Shown here: positions 50,941-61,362 of the stretch, one piece after another
Layout: the number at the start of each line of letters is the position of its first letter
Numbering within the stretch: the stretch's first letter is position 1
Assembly: GCF_023073915.1 (NCBI RefSeq)
Contig: NZ_JADPKK010000023.1
Coordinates: 62,001 to 126,000, forward strand
Length of the DNA: 64,000 nucleotides
From: Bradyrhizobium sp. 149
GTDB lineage: Bacteria > Pseudomonadota > Alphaproteobacteria > Rhizobiales > Xanthobacteraceae
Reading direction: 5' to 3'
Translations under genes and position numbers: made by a program
The notes under the pieces: generated by a model
Databases searched by the model: none
The model's input: the letters and a program-made list of their open reading frames with translations, nothing else
What the model was told of the DNA's origin: nothing

Positions 50941-51950
50941 GCAGGGCTGCGGGGCGGATAATGGCCGGCCCATTTTGCGTATCGACGGCGAGCGCGCATG
51001 CCGCATCAAAGCGGCCCGCAAATAATCCCTTCCTAGTATGTCTCGACGACCTGCACTAACAACTGCGCGTCGCGGGTGCCGATCCGTAATCGCAACGATA
51101 AACTAGGAGCTGAAGCTCAGGCCGTCCCTGTTCGGACGTCGCACACCCGAGCGACCTTTCTGGTACGCTTGGACCCCAGCTCCGACCTCACTCGGATCTC
51201 GGGTCTTTGCGTTCCCCCGGAAATGCTCGAGCGCGATGAACAGATTGCGAGATGGGCGGAGCTAGCCGCTACAGAAGGTGCGGAAAGTTGTCGCAACCCT
51301 CAAAAGCCCCCAAAGCCCGGCTCTCGAATGCTCCTTTCGTCCTAGTGCGCCCGCCCGGCAACGTAGCGCATTATGACGCCGGTCTGCTCGGGGTGAGCAG
51401 CCCACTCGGCCCTGTGCTGCGGATTGGGTGCGGACCTCCCGGCGGCACAGGGCCGATTTGGCACGGGCGAAGCGGCTATTCTACCGCACGTGGACCGGCT
51501 CAGCGCGCCCGCTTTTCCATTACCCGTTTTCTGACTGGAAACAGAACACTTGTAGGTGCATATTGGGCGAATGCAGGTGCCGTGCCCCAGATGCAAAGTA
51601 ATCGTCGCCATTGGCTCGACCAGGTGGTTCTTTGACGTCGGCGAATGCAGCGAGCTTCGCGGTACTATTGCGGGCGATGCTAAGGAATATAAAAGTGTCC
51701 GGTCCTGATCGAAGCGGTTTCCAAGGTCGGGAAGAATGGCACTACCTAGCCGAGGGCCATAGCCTCCGACGTGGGTTGCCGATGAGCGATGCGCCTTGCC
51801 TTATCTTCACCTCGGCTGCTACGGGCTGACCATGTGGCTCACCATTGCCAACAAGGCAATTTCCGGCATCTGACGAGAAGGCCACCCCAGGTACGACTCT
51901 GGTAAGTAATCTTGGCGGTCAGTGCCCGCCGACCGCCAACATCATCGTCA
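50941..51950. other. Gene-poor stretch
   Basis: About 1 kb with short ORFs on both strands (for example 51076-51345 +) that carry no recognised motif. No RNA gene was recognised. Confidence 0.35.
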
Positions 51951-51985
51951 AAACTCCCGCCGGCTCACAAAGTCGGCGGGAGTTT
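51951..51985. terminator. Strong 12-bp stem-loop
   Basis: AAACTCCCGCCG (51951-51962) and CGGCGGGAGTTT (51974-51985) pair perfectly around an 11-nt loop. The A-run on one side and T-run on the other make it a plausible bidirectional rho-independent terminator, close to the small ORF ending at 52002 on the - strand. Confidence 0.7.
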
Positions 51986-52001
51986 CTCTCGATTTCCGAC
52001 C

Positions 52002-52115
52002 TTAGTTGAGTCTGGTAAGGAGCGTCGGAGCGTCATCGAAGGTAATGATACTGAGCGTGACCCATCCGGCGATCAAGCCGAGTATTATGAGTAGGGTGCG
52101 TGTCGAACGTCCCAT
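52002..52115 (-). CDS. Tiny single-span membrane protein
   Basis: A 37-residue ORF: MGRSTRTLLIILGLIAGWVT then LSIITFDDAPTLLTRLN. It has one clear hydrophobic helix after a basic start, as in genuine tiny membrane proteins, and is followed by the strong terminator-like hairpin at 51951-51985. No strong ribosome site. Function unknown. Confidence 0.45.
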   Translation of the reverse strand: MGRSTRTLLIILGLIAGWVTLSIITFDDAPTLLTRLN

Positions 52116-53889
52116 TGTGCTATTTTTCGTTCGGCTGGCCCATCCAAGGTCGGCGGTTTTCTTTGGCGCTGCCGATGACAGAATGATCATGGTCAGGATC
52201 GGGCGCCATGTCCAATCGGAGCTCCTAAAATTTTCCGGCGAGTGCATCTGCTCGTGTTGAGCTCCTGGCCTGCTGCGTTCTGGCGTCAGCCCTCAGGAGT
52301 ACGGTCGAGCGGATACCTCTTGGCCGGCCGGCCCAGCGGCTCGTCAGCCTTAGCATCCGTGAGTTCGCGAAAGCCTGGGAGTTTGACCTCAGCTCGGCGG
52401 CGGTAAACGTCAACGTTGTGCCGCAACACCTCGTTGGACCCCGCAAGCCGCGAAGCCAAACGAAATACGCCATCGTCACAGCTCGTCATTTCCAGTCCGG
52501 TCGATGGAACCTGCTTGCCGGTGGTCGCCGGGCAAGTTCACCGTCGAAAGCATCTGCGAAAAGATAGACGGTGCGTCGTATTTTACGAATTGGGGAACAA
52601 CCGGCAATCCGAGGGCGTTCGTTTCTAGCTCCGGCACCGGAGCAGCGTAGCGTAAACTCCGGCCTCAAGGGCTTCATCCCCTGCGGGCCGGTTTTTGGAC
52701 TCCGCCGGGGCGCGTGCGGCCGGTTCACGCGGGCGGTCCTCCCCGCTACTTCACCAAGCGGGGGGCCAGATTGCCTCGCAAAAAATTTCTTGAGCCGATC
52801 GCATTAGAGGCCACCGAAGAACGGAGCATTCTGCTTCACCGCGGCGATGATCACGTCGACAGATCACCAACGTCCTGCAGGACAGACCCTGTGGGCGGCG
52901 GCCCCGCCAAGTCGGCGGCAATGGCGAGGCCGCCTGCGCTCCGGACAGGGGGCCGGTCGTGGAGCCCGGATGCAGCTCCATCATACGCCTGACGAGTGAG
53001 AATGATGAATGCGCGAAAGAGGCACCCCTTCAGAGTATCGCAACTGCCTGCAAATATTTTCATCCCCTAAATGCCCCGTCCCCAAGCTGGGAAGAATGCC
53101 ACTAGCTAAAGGAGTGCCGGAGCCCGCCTCGCATGATAAGTTCCCACTCAACAATCCCTAACGATTCGGGGGCGCCGTGGGTACTTTCTTGCTCTTGCTC
53201 GCGGCGTGCGTTGTTGGTGTCTCTCCTGCTAGCATTCCGCCTATAGGGCCGACAGCGGACGCAACAGTTGCGTTGAAACCTCACCCCAGCGCCGAACTGA
53301 GGTTTCCGGCTGGTTGTTTTTGACTGTGCGCGGTTGTGCGCGTTCAGCTCCATGCCTGGACGAACGTAATCACTTGGCTGCTGGTAATCGTAATCGCCGT
53401 CAGCGTTGCAATCCTCATTGCCCACGCGATTGACCCCATACGTTCCCGATGCTCACCGCAGTGGCGCGAGCTACTGCGCGTGGTGGGCGTGGAATAGAAG
53501 ACCGCCGGCTTTCGTGCTAGCCTTGGCTGTGCCGCGGCGATGGTCCGGAACTTCGCGCCACCGGCACCCGTAATGTTCCACCACATGCCGCTTCAGCCTC
53601 CTCGACGCAAATGCCCGTGCTCTCGTCCTTCACGGATCGGAGAGAGAAAGGAACCATGTCCTTTTGCTAGTTATCGATACTCGGCAAGATGCTGGCGTTC
53701 GCGCCACTTGGCGGGCAAATGACTCAGCGGCCCTCTTGCCTCCGTTTTTACTTTTTCCCACTCGGCCTTGCGCAGCCATTGGGCGTGCTGAATGAGCAGA
53801 TGCTCCGTGACCTCCACTCAAGTCCCACGGTCCATTGCCTTGCGAAATGATAGAGCCGATCAATAAGCGTGACTATGGTCGATTTCGCT
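52116..53889. other. Gene-poor stretch including one copy of a dispersed repeat
   Basis: No confident gene in about 1.8 kb. A 67-codon - strand frame (52286-52489: DDGVFRLASRLAGSNEVLRH) is the best candidate but lacks a clear start. One copy of the dispersed repeat described separately lies at 52846-53041. Confidence 0.3.
52846..53041 (-). repeat. Dispersed ~200-bp repeat, copy A
   Basis: On the - strand this begins GCGATACTCTGAAGGGGTGC and ends GTCGACGTGATC. It matches, at an estimated 75-80% identity by eye, the + strand segment at 61164-61362, so the two copies are in inverted orientation about 8 kb apart. Both contain TCCGGAGCGCAGGCGGCCTC and the CTGCAGGACGTTG core. Confidence 0.7.
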
Positions 53890-54747
53890 TGCCGAATTCC
53901 ACGGGTCGCCTCGATCGCATCGAAGCGGCCGCAGGCGTCAGGCAATGCACGACGGCGCCATTCTTCTGCTCGACGAACGCCTGATCGTTCTTCTTGTAGG
54001 CGCGGAGCGTGGTTCGAGCTTCTATTCGCGACACCATCGCACGACGACATCGTTCATGAAGGCGCTGTCGTTGTCGAAGTCCGCCGGCGCAAGAACCCAG
54101 GGAAGAGGCTCTGTGCCGGATTGACGGCCTCGACAACGAGCGAACGTTCCCCAGTCACCAGCGGCAGGCACTCCGTCCGGCCTGTGGCGACATCGACCAT
54201 CGTCAGGGTCTGACTGAACGGCCAGCGACCGACGTGCCGCCATGTTCGACCATGTCAACCTCGTAGAACCCGGGCACCGGGCTGTCCAGTCATTGAACTT
54301 GCGGATCGAGACCTCGCGCCGGGTCGCCGAATAGAATCCGGCACGGCGCCGTCGCTCGCCGCGCTCTTCACATCGACGAGCAGGCGATCGATGGTTGCGG
54401 CGCTGATGACCAGAACACGACCACGGTCCGCTTGGCCAAGCTGCAATCGGCCATGTTGCTCGAGGCCGGCAGCAGGTCGGGATCATCAACTTGAGCCGCT
54501 TGCCGCACACCCGATCCGACGCCTCCCACAGCGCCATCACCGGGTCCTCCACATCTAGGGTGCGCTCTCGAGGTGCCTCGACTGAGCCGGGTCCAGCCGT
54601 TGCGCGTCGCCGGAGTGCGCGCACCGGATGCTTGCGATGCCGACCGGTCGTCGCGCACAGCTCGTCGCGCATGCGCCCCTTCTTCGCCCGGTCGGCCGAC
54701 GGGTAACGCTACATCACCGCCGACAACACCTCGCGTCGCGCGGCCAT
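53890..54747 (-). pseudogene. DDE transposase pseudogene (integrase catalytic-core type)
   Basis: Across shifting frames the - strand gives MAARREVLSAVM, DELCATTGRHRKHPVRALRR, VMALWEASDRVCGKRLKLMI, RRRAGFYSATRREVSIRKFN, VLAPADFDNDSAFMNDVVVR and AYKKNDQAFVEQKNGAVV. This is the order of a complete transposase whose catalytic core has the DFDNDSAF and QAFVEQKN motifs. At least three frameshifts and an early TAG are present, and the C-terminus is lost. Confidence 0.8.
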
Positions 54748-55095
54748 GCTGATCTTTCCCGCCATAGAGGCCACCGAACCAAGTGGTGGCGCTGCTGCAG
54801 TCATCGGCGAGAAGTTGTCCAGTAACATTCTGCGTGAAGCGATGGACACCGTGTGCACTTGAGCCGAACAGTCTAGGCAAGTCCAAGCCGGCCCACCAAC
54901 CTCCGAGCAAAACAGTGAACTTCATAACAGGACGAGAAGGTTGTGCAGCTCCGCAAGGATCGTCCGACAATTCGCTTCAAAGTTAGAAAACCTGCCGAAT
55001 ATTTCGATCAACTTCATGGAAGCCAAAGAATAGAGCTTGCTTGTCTCCAATGCTCTCGTGTGAGAGTGAACGGTCGGCATTTCGCAGGAGGAAAT

Positions 55096-55284
55096 ATGTC
55101 TCTAGCGGACCGCTTCGCATGGTTAGCCACAACAGCGGCGATCACCATGCTAGGCCTTACTTCAGCGATGGCACAGGCCGAGAGGCGACAGCTGATTGAC
55201 CGAGATCAACAGCACCTTCCCGAGCAGCACCGTACGCATATTGATCTGAACGAGCCGAGGGCCTTAGCGGAGCGCGCCGACTGA
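55096..55284 (+). CDS. Tiny secreted protein
   Basis: A 62-residue ORF with a typical signal peptide (FAWLATTAAITMLGLTSAMA, cleavage after AQA) and a short charged mature part of about 30 residues rich in Asp, Arg, Gln and His. The start is strongly supported by AGGAGGAAAT immediately upstream of ATG 55096. No family is recognised. The mature peptide is too short for an enzyme. Confidence 0.6.
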   Translation: MSLADRFAWLATTAAITMLGLTSAMAQAERRQLIDRDQQHLPEQHRTHIDLNEPRALAERAD

Positions 55285-55393
55285 TCGAGCTTGACTGAGG
55301 GCCAGAACTATTTTCCCTGCGCATTTGATCGACAGCATAGGATACCTATCTGCGCGTCTGATGACTGCAGCGACAGTGGTGCGGCGATTCGAT

Positions 55394-55699
55394 TCACTGC
55401 AGTTTCTGCCCCAGGTCTCTCAGCAGCGTGTGGAGAAAGTCGCTCGCATGATCGTATTGGGCGTTGCCGTTCGTGATTGGGCGGACGCGTGGATCCAATA
55501 AGCGACCAAAGGTTTCGGAGCCGAGCAACTCAACTCTGTCCGACCACTGCTGCAGTAACGTATCGGGTATATCGTCCGCAGATCCGAACATCTTCAAAAC
55601 GGAGCGTTCACCCTCGGGCTTGTGGTCGTGATGAGCCTTCGCCGCATAGAAAGCGAACAACCCACGAAAGGCATCACGGGAAACGGCAGGTTTTCCCAT
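55394..55699 (-). CDS. Small conserved protein of unknown function, paralogue 1
   Basis: A 101-residue protein: KPAVSRDAFRGLFAFYAAKA, FGSADDIPDTLLQQWSDRVE and YDHASDFLHTLLRDLGQKLQ. Predicted helical with several His residues (AHHDHKPEGE). It is about 80% identical by eye to the protein encoded at 63035-63340 on the opposite strand. AGGGA precedes the ATG. No function known to me. Confidence 0.7.
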   Translation of the reverse strand: MGKPAVSRDAFRGLFAFYAAKAHHDHKPEGERSVLKMFGSADDIPDTLLQQWSDRVELLGSETFGRLLDPRVRPITNGNAQYDHASDFLHTLLRDLGQKLQ

Positions 55700-56053
55700 C
55701 GCAATGTCCCTGAAAAACGTTACGTCCTCAATGGAAGCAAGTTTGACGCCTCAGCGCGGGAAAAGCTAGAAAAAGATCACTCATCCGTTATCGGAGGGTT
55801 TGCCGTTGGACGGTGAAAAGCCAAACTCGGTCAACGATCGTGATTCATTTTCCCGCGGCCCTGGTGGGCATTCGCCCCGAAATTTCGAGGTTCAAGGCGC
55901 TCTCTACCTCTAGTGCTCACCGGCGGGTCCATAACTGAAGCGCGCCCCTGCGAGGGCGCTAGCGTCGAGACGCCCGTGTAGAAGTTGCGTCGACCTCGCG
56001 GCTTGCACTAAGCTCATCCGACTAGGCCCAAATTGTTTTTTGTGGAGTATGTT

Positions 56054-56266
56054 ATGTCGAGTGCGATTGAATTGATTGTGGACGGCTACGCGAGGCTCAA
56101 AGACCGCCAGTCGCTTGAGGATCTGAGGATGCATCGCCGGCGCCTTGCCGGAGACCTGAAAGCCTGGGCGGGCTTTGACTGCAGGTTGTCGATCGCGCAA
56201 ATCGAGCACGACATAGCGGCAATAGAGGCGGGTCTGGAGACGTTGTCGGGGCCGGTCGGCGGCTAG
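56054..56266 (+). CDS. Small helical hypothetical protein
   Basis: A 70-residue protein: MSSAIELIVDGYARLKDRQS, LEDLRMHRRRLAGDLKAWAG then AQIEHDIAAIEAGLETL. Strong helical periodicity suggests a coiled coil. GGAG lies 8 nt before the ATG at 56054. It is of a type I recognise from Bradyrhizobium genomes. Function unknown. Confidence 0.65.
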   Translation: MSSAIELIVDGYARLKDRQSLEDLRMHRRRLAGDLKAWAGFDCRLSIAQIEHDIAAIEAGLETLSGPVGG

Positions 56267-56395
56267 GCTAACGCGCCAACTCGATGGCCGCGAGGGCGCA
56301 AGCGGGGAAGTCACTCGTCGTAGCTGCCCGCGCACTGGTTTGGGGGTGCTCGTCCGGGCTCGGGCTGAAATCGGAGGAGATTCTCGCCAAGCTTC

Positions 56396-57666
56396 TGTTT
56401 AGACCGGACAGATCACTGACAGGTGTTCGGAGACATAGCTGACACATCAAACTGGGCTGGAATGGTCGATTCGGGAGGCCTTCCATGCCCTGGAACGAGG
56501 TGTCGGTGATGGATCAGCGGCGGGAGTTTGTTCGGCTTGCGTTGCAGGAAGGGGCGAACCGGCGGGAGTTGTGCCGACGGTTCGGAATCAGTCCTGATGT
56601 GGGCTACAAATGGCTGAAGCGTTGGCAGGCTGGAGATCACGAACTGGCGGATAAGTCTCGCCGGCCCAAGAGCATGCCCAAGCGGAGCGAGCCTGAGGTC
56701 GAGGCGCGGGTTCTGGCGATGCGAGACAAGCATCCGGCTTGGGGAGCTCGCAAGATTGCCCATTGCCTGAAGCGCGGCGGCGAGAGCGTGCCGGTGCCCT
56801 CCACAGTGCATCAGATCCTGTGCCGCAACGAACGGATCAAGCCGAGCGAGAAAGCCGCGCCGAGCCCTTCAGGCCACCGGTTCGAGAAGGACGCGCCCAA
56901 CCAGCTCTGGCAGATGGACTTCAAGGGTCACATGCCGCTTGCCGACGGAAGGCGTTGCCATCCGCTAACCATGGTCGATGACCACTCCCGCTATGCCCTG
57001 TGTTTGAAGGCGTGCGCCAACGAGCAGCGTCCCGACGTGCAGAGGCATCTGACTGACACCTTCCGACGCTATGGGCTGCCGGAAGCCTTTTACCTCGACA
57101 ACGGTTCTCCCTGGGGCGACACGTCCGGCGTTCGCTGGACTGCGCTGAAAGTGTGGCTGCTCAAGCTCGGCGTCAGGGTGGTTCATGCCCGGCCGCGTCA
57201 TCCGCAGGGCCGAGGCAAGAACGAACGCTTCCATCGCAGCTTGAAAGCGGAAGTGTTCGCTCTGCGCACGTTCCGCACTTTGGGGGAAGTCCAGCGTGCC
57301 CTTGATAGCTGGCGAACGGTCTACAATCTGGAGCGGCCCCACGAGAGCTTGGGCATGGGCATCCCGGCCGATCGCTACCGGCCCAGTTTACGCGCCATGC
57401 CGGATCGTGTGCCGAAGGTCCAATACGACGCCGGGGAGATCGTTCGTACCGTCTCCTCCACCCGGAGCTACATCGCCTTCAAAGGGCAAATGTGGAAAGT
57501 CTCTCAAGCCTTCTGCGGCGAGCGGCTGGCCATCAGGCCGCTCGCCCGCGATGGCCATTACGGAATCTTCTTTGCCAGCTGGCAGTTCGGATCGATCGAC
57601 TTGACCCGCGGCCAAACTGTCAGTGATGTGTCCGAACAGGCGTCAGCTATGTCTCCGGTCTAAACA
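56396..57666. mobile_element. Complete IS481-family insertion sequence with 4-bp target duplication
   Basis: The ends are TGTTTAGACCGG (56396-56407) and its complement CCGGTCTAAACA (57655-57666). The element is flanked on both sides by CTTC (56392-56395 and 57667-57670), a 4-bp target duplication. Each end holds two copies of a GGA[C/G]ACATxxCTGAC-like box spaced 23 bp apart (56406-56420 and 56429-56443; 57619-57633 and 57642-57656), probably transposase-binding sites. It is about 1.27 kb long with one transposase gene. Confidence 0.85.
56485..57663 (+). CDS. IS481-family transposase
   Basis: A complete 392-residue transposase. An N-terminal helix-turn-helix (EGANRRELCRRFGISPDVGY) is followed by a DDE integrase core. 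The visible acidic residues include QLWQMDFKGHMPLADGRRCH (first Asp), EAFYLDNGSPWG (second Asp) and QGRGKNERFHRSLKAEVFAL (Glu). A C-terminal Mu-type beta domain (SYIAFKGQMWKVSQAF) ends the protein. The last codons lie within the right end of the element. There is no stop or frameshift, so the element is probably functional. Confidence 0.94.
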   Translation: MPWNEVSVMDQRREFVRLALQEGANRRELCRRFGISPDVGYKWLKRWQAGDHELADKSRRPKSMPKRSEPEVEARVLAMRDKHPAWGARKIAHCLKRGGESVPVPSTVHQILCRNERIKPSEKAAPSPSGHRFEKDAPNQLWQMDFKGHMPLADGRRCHPLTMVDDHSRYALCLKACANEQRPDVQRHLTDTFRRYGLPEAFYLDNGSPWGDTSGVRWTALKVWLLKLGVRVVHARPRHPQGRGKNERFHRSLKAEVFALRTFRTLGEVQRALDSWRTVYNLERPHESLGMGIPADRYRPSLRAMPDRVPKVQYDAGEIVRTVSSTRSYIAFKGQMWKVSQAFCGERLAIRPLARDGHYGIFFASWQFGSIDLTRGQTVSDVSEQASAMSPV

Positions 57667-57670
57667 CTTC

Positions 57671-58828
57671 GAGGCCAGCTACTCGCGGATCCAGCAACCA
57701 CCGGCCGAAAAGATAAAGACCTACAACGCCGTCAAGCAAGGCACCGCGCGCTCCCTAATTGTCGACAGCACCGGCCCCATCGCAGAGGTGCCGACTAGCT
57801 AGACGGGCAGACGAAGCCAGACGTCTTTACTGGATAGCGTGCCGGTTGGCGTCGCGATCTCCATGTCGACCACTCGAAACGAGCCATGATTTTGGTAAAC
57901 GTAGCGAAGGTGCCAGACCGGGCCGCGTTCCGGCGAGATGGCGAAGTCGTCCAAAGGCAGTCGCGACGTATCGAGCGGGGGTCGCGTCGCTCGACCGGTG
58001 CGCAGAACATCGCCTCTACTAGCACGGCCAGGCTCATGCCGCTGACCAGCATAGTTCGTGCAGCTTCATCGCCATGAGCAAGCCGGAGGGCGCTCACGAC
58101 TACCGCAATAGAATCAGGGTTCTTCAGAACCACGGCAGGTTCGCTTCGCCCAGCAAAAGCATAATGCGGACGCCGACCCTTTCGTGCAAGCGGCATCGTT
58201 TTGCCGCCAAGATTTTCGAGCGACAAATGCCCATGGCAGCCGCGCTTGCGAGCTTCGATCGGCAGTATTGATGACACTTTCCTGAAAGCGGGGGCACGGC
58301 TTGAGGCGTTCTCACTGCCTCTACAACGGGGCGCTAGCTTTTGAGCCTCGGATATTGTGGATGGCCGCCGGTTAACGAAGGCCGCAGGGACGTTAAATCG
58401 CTGCGGCCGCGCGTGGTCAAATGAAGCCGGATAAAAAGGATCAAGTGAAATATGCAGCCAGCCCCGGTGACAAAAATTCTGCGCTAGATTTGACTCGTTT
58501 GCAAACGCAAGGAACGGTTCTACTCGAATGGCACAGATTTCATCCGGACGGCGATCCGCAACCAGCTCGAGCGGCACGCGGATGTGGTCAAACAGTCGAC
58601 CGCCCGGAAAAGTCTGGACCTAGGGCTGCGGAATTATGCCCGCGTCGATCTCGAAAGGGCGCGGCAAGGGCAAGATGCTGCACATCAACGTTTTCGGCCC
58701 GGCGACCATCGATCAAGTCATTAGGCCCGAGCTGGCCCGCGCCACAATTGCCTAGGTCTCGGTGCTCGGAGCCCTTCATACCACTCCCGCGGTCAAGGCC
58801 GCTCTAGCCGACACAACGAGGTGAAACG
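57671..58828. other. Gene-poor stretch right of the IS481 element
   Basis: No confident gene in about 1.16 kb. Two weak candidates are a - strand frame ending at 57795 (GRSEPAVVLKNPDSIAVVVS then ALRLAHGDEAARTMLV) and a + strand fragment near 58670-58790 (MLHINVFGPATIDQVIRPEL). Neither can be assigned to a family. Confidence 0.3.
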
Positions 58829-59439
58829 ATGCTGAATCCAGACATGTTCGCGAAGCGGCTCGCCTCACACATGCCGGCCAACTCGTCGAGGCCAGGGCCC
58901 TCCCGCAGCGGATGCTGTGCGGCGATGGTGGCCCGGCAGCGACAAGGGGCGGTGCTGTGCGTGTCCGGCCAGCGGGGCTGGAACCGCCGACACCGGACCT
59001 GAAGGCCAAGGTGTGCGAGGAGAGGGAGAGCGGCCCTGACGCAAGCCACGTAGGTCAAACGACACAAGGGCCGCGCCCCCTTCGGCGGCATGAAAGATCT
59101 TTCGGTGCAGCCTGCCAAGTCCGGTCGGGCGCGCCCCACTGTCCGAGGCGGTATTGCACCCGACTGCACAAGGTTCGTCTCTGTCACCTTCACCAACGCG
59201 GCGGGAAGCCGGACCTACAAGCTGTTCATCCCGAGCCGCGCTGATGGAGGACCGCGTCCCTCATCGTCATGCTTCTCGGCTGCGCACAGTCAACCGGCGA
59301 TTTCGCTGCCAGTACCCGAATGAATTTGTTGGCGGACGAGCGGAATTGCTTCGTTGTCTATCCGGAGCAGCCACGCGGAGAGGCCACCACTGCGCAAAGA
59401 GATCGCCATGCGCTCTGGTCCTGGGAGCCGCCTGCGTAG
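58829..59439 (+). pseudogene. PHB depolymerase-family esterase pseudogene (N-terminal part)
   Basis: Starting at ATG 58829 with GAGGTG upstream, frames switch several times while keeping the order of a PHB depolymerase-type esterase. The order is THAGQLVEARALPQRMLCGD (N-terminal helix), LEPPTPDLKAKV, RKLFIP-like SRTYKLFIPSRADGG, then VMLLGCAQSTGDFAASTRMN and ERNCFVVYPEQPRGEA. The lid with the catalytic GxSxG serine and everything after it are missing. It is a decayed gene, not a functional enzyme. Confidence 0.75.
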
Positions 59440-59472
59440 TCGCATTCAGCATGACAGCTTGGTTGCGCCTCA

Positions 59473-59682
59473 TTAGAGGAGAGGACCCGAACCTCGGCAG
59501 AAGGGGGCAGTCCGGAGCCCCTTACTCGATCTCGCTTCGGCTTGTCCCGCAACAGTTTTGCTGCAGCCGGAGCACCGAAACCTAGCAATCGCTCCGGTCC
59601 GTCGAACCACCTGCATCCATAACGACCAAGCCTTGTTGCACGCTGCACAGATCGGCAGCTGCTGGGTTTCTTGTTTCGCCAT
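59473..59682 (-). CDS. Small zinc-ribbon-like protein
   Basis: A 69-residue ORF beginning MAKQETQQLPICAACNKAWS with a second pair RFRCSGCSKTVAGQ. The spacing of two CxxC pairs is typical of a zinc ribbon. The last third (EARSSKGLRTAPFCRGS) is less convincing and may reflect decay. No ribosome site stands out. Function unknown. Confidence 0.45.
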   Translation of the reverse strand: MAKQETQQLPICAACNKAWSLWMQVVRRTGAIARFRCSGCSKTVAGQAEARSSKGLRTAPFCRGSGPLL

Positions 59683-59883
59683 TCCGGCTCAGCGCCAGAG
59701 CTATTGTTCCGAAAGCTCAGGGCGCCAGATATTCGGACCTTGTGCTGAAGCACTGCCTTTGCCGATCTGCTCCCGAGAACGGCGGAGCATCTCTCGTGTC
59801 TTTTGGCTTGCGTCGTTAACATGGCCTGTGCACTGCTATTGCGATGGTACCGGAAGGCTGTTGCGATTTAGGAGCAGAATTTA

Positions 59884-60195
59884 GTGGGCTGGATCGCGAA
59901 TTTGCTCCGCCGGCCGGATGTCGGCCTGCGGCCTCGGAAAGGCGCACAGGTAGACCTACAACCGCTATCCGAGCGCGGCGGCCGATGGCTGAAGCACAAC
60001 CTGTTTCGCTTCCCTGGCGCGGTGTGGTCTCGCAAGCGCGGTTGCGTGGAGCTGGCAGATGGCGACGTGATCGCACTGCATCTGGTGGTCGAGCGGCTGA
60101 AACAAGCCGGGGTTCGGGTGCGGTTCTACGGGCGGCTTCGGCGCTGGGACGGCACGTCACCGGTCTGGACGTTGCTGGCACGCGGGAAGCAATGA
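59884..60195 (+). CDS. Small basic hypothetical protein
   Basis: A 103-residue ORF from GTG 59884. The sequence VDLQPLSERGGRWLKHNLFR, DGDVIALHLVVERLKQAGVR and WDGTSPVWTLLARGKQ alternates strands and helices and looks like a real folded domain. It is highly basic. I do not recognise the family, and there are no operon partners. Confidence 0.5.
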   Translation: MGWIANLLRRPDVGLRPRKGAQVDLQPLSERGGRWLKHNLFRFPGAVWSRKRGCVELADGDVIALHLVVERLKQAGVRVRFYGRLRRWDGTSPVWTLLARGKQ

Positions 60196-60904
60196 TCCGG
60201 AGGTTGTCGAAACCACACCGTCACCGCGCGACGCTGCGGCCGGCCCGCTGTTTGGCAGTTTGTGCCTAATACATAAGGCAGATTAATCCTTTCTGCTCTG
60301 CCCAATGCTGCTGTTAGAATACCTTCAAGCGTTTCCCAGTGTCAGTCCATCTAGCTTGTTGTCGCCTACGCGGGGCGCGAGGCCCCAGTCCCGCCTGCGT
60401 CCGCGCGCTACACCATCGGTTTCGGCGGCGAGCTTCATCCGCCGCCACTGCCTCTTGCTCAGGTCGCGATAAGCCCTCTCGCCGGAGAAACAAGCCGCGG
60501 CGCCAGCCAACCCGCCAGCAAGAGCAAATCGATATCATCGGCCGCAAACGCATTCGAGCGAGCGCGCATCAATCCTGCGGCGTGGGCACGCCGGCCACAT
60601 TATGGATAGTGGGCGACTCGAGTATCGATGCCCCGATAGGCAACCTTGCGCTTCCCCAGATTACTCCCACCAAATAAGATGCGCTTGCGGGAATTCTCGG
60701 CGTCGGCGCCTCCGTGCAACGGAAATTGCGGCAGTCCTCGGCCGGTATACCGGGCGGTGAAGCGGATGGCGCGGAAGATGGGATTGCTCCTGAAGAAGTA
60801 GATAGCGGCTTTCTCACGCCCGTGACGTGCAGTAGCTCGCGCGCGTCCCGAGCCCGAGGGATTTGTAATTTGCGATGTGGTGACGATACCGCGTTGAATG
60901 CGGA
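60196..60904. other. Gene-poor stretch
   Basis: About 700 bp in which no coding frame, RNA gene or repeat was recognised. Open frames on both strands are arginine- and serine-rich shadows. Confidence 0.35.
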
Positions 60905-61157
60905 ATGCGGCCTCAAAAGATCACCTTCGGCGAGATGCGGGAGATGAGCGTGCGCGACGTCGTGGTTCATTGCTAGGCACTAGCGATGCAGCCAAAACGT
61001 CGCGATGCCGGCCGGTAGCTGGCCGGACTACGTGCGGTTTTCGGACATCGAGCGGGTTATCTGCGAAGGCTGCGGTCGCCGTGGCGCCGAGATCCGATCT
61101 GATTTCGAACGAGGCGCGCCTGCGGGCCCCGCCCTTGGCTATCGAAATACTTGCTAG
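60905..61157 (+). pseudogene. Zinc-ribbon protein pseudogene (stop and frameshift)
   Basis: The frame begins MRPQKITFGEMREMSVRDVV then VHC and a TAG. After a shift it continues RCSQNVAMPAGSWPDYVRFS then DIERVICEGCGRRGAEIRSD to a stop at 61157. This is a recurrent Rhizobiales small protein with a C-C...C-C zinc site, here broken between the two Cys pairs. Confidence 0.65.
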
Positions 61158-61163
61158 GGAGCT

Positions 61164-61362
61164 ACGACACTCTGAAGGGGTGCCTCTTCCGCGCAATCAT
61201 CATTCTCACTCGTCAGGCGTAGGATGGAGCGGCGTCCGGGCTCCAAGCCCCAGCCCCCCTGTCCGGAGCGCAGGCGGCCTCGCCATTTGTAGCCGCGTTG
61301 GCGGGGCCGCCGCCCCACTCCGTCCGTCCTGCAGGACGTTGATGGTCTGGTGGACGTGATCT
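61164..61362 (+). repeat. Dispersed ~200-bp repeat, copy B
   Basis: The inverted counterpart of the segment at 52846-53041, starting ACGACACTCTGAAGGGGTGC and ending GTGGACGTGATC. Neither copy has a conserved open frame. It begins directly after the zinc-ribbon pseudogene stop. Confidence 0.7.
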
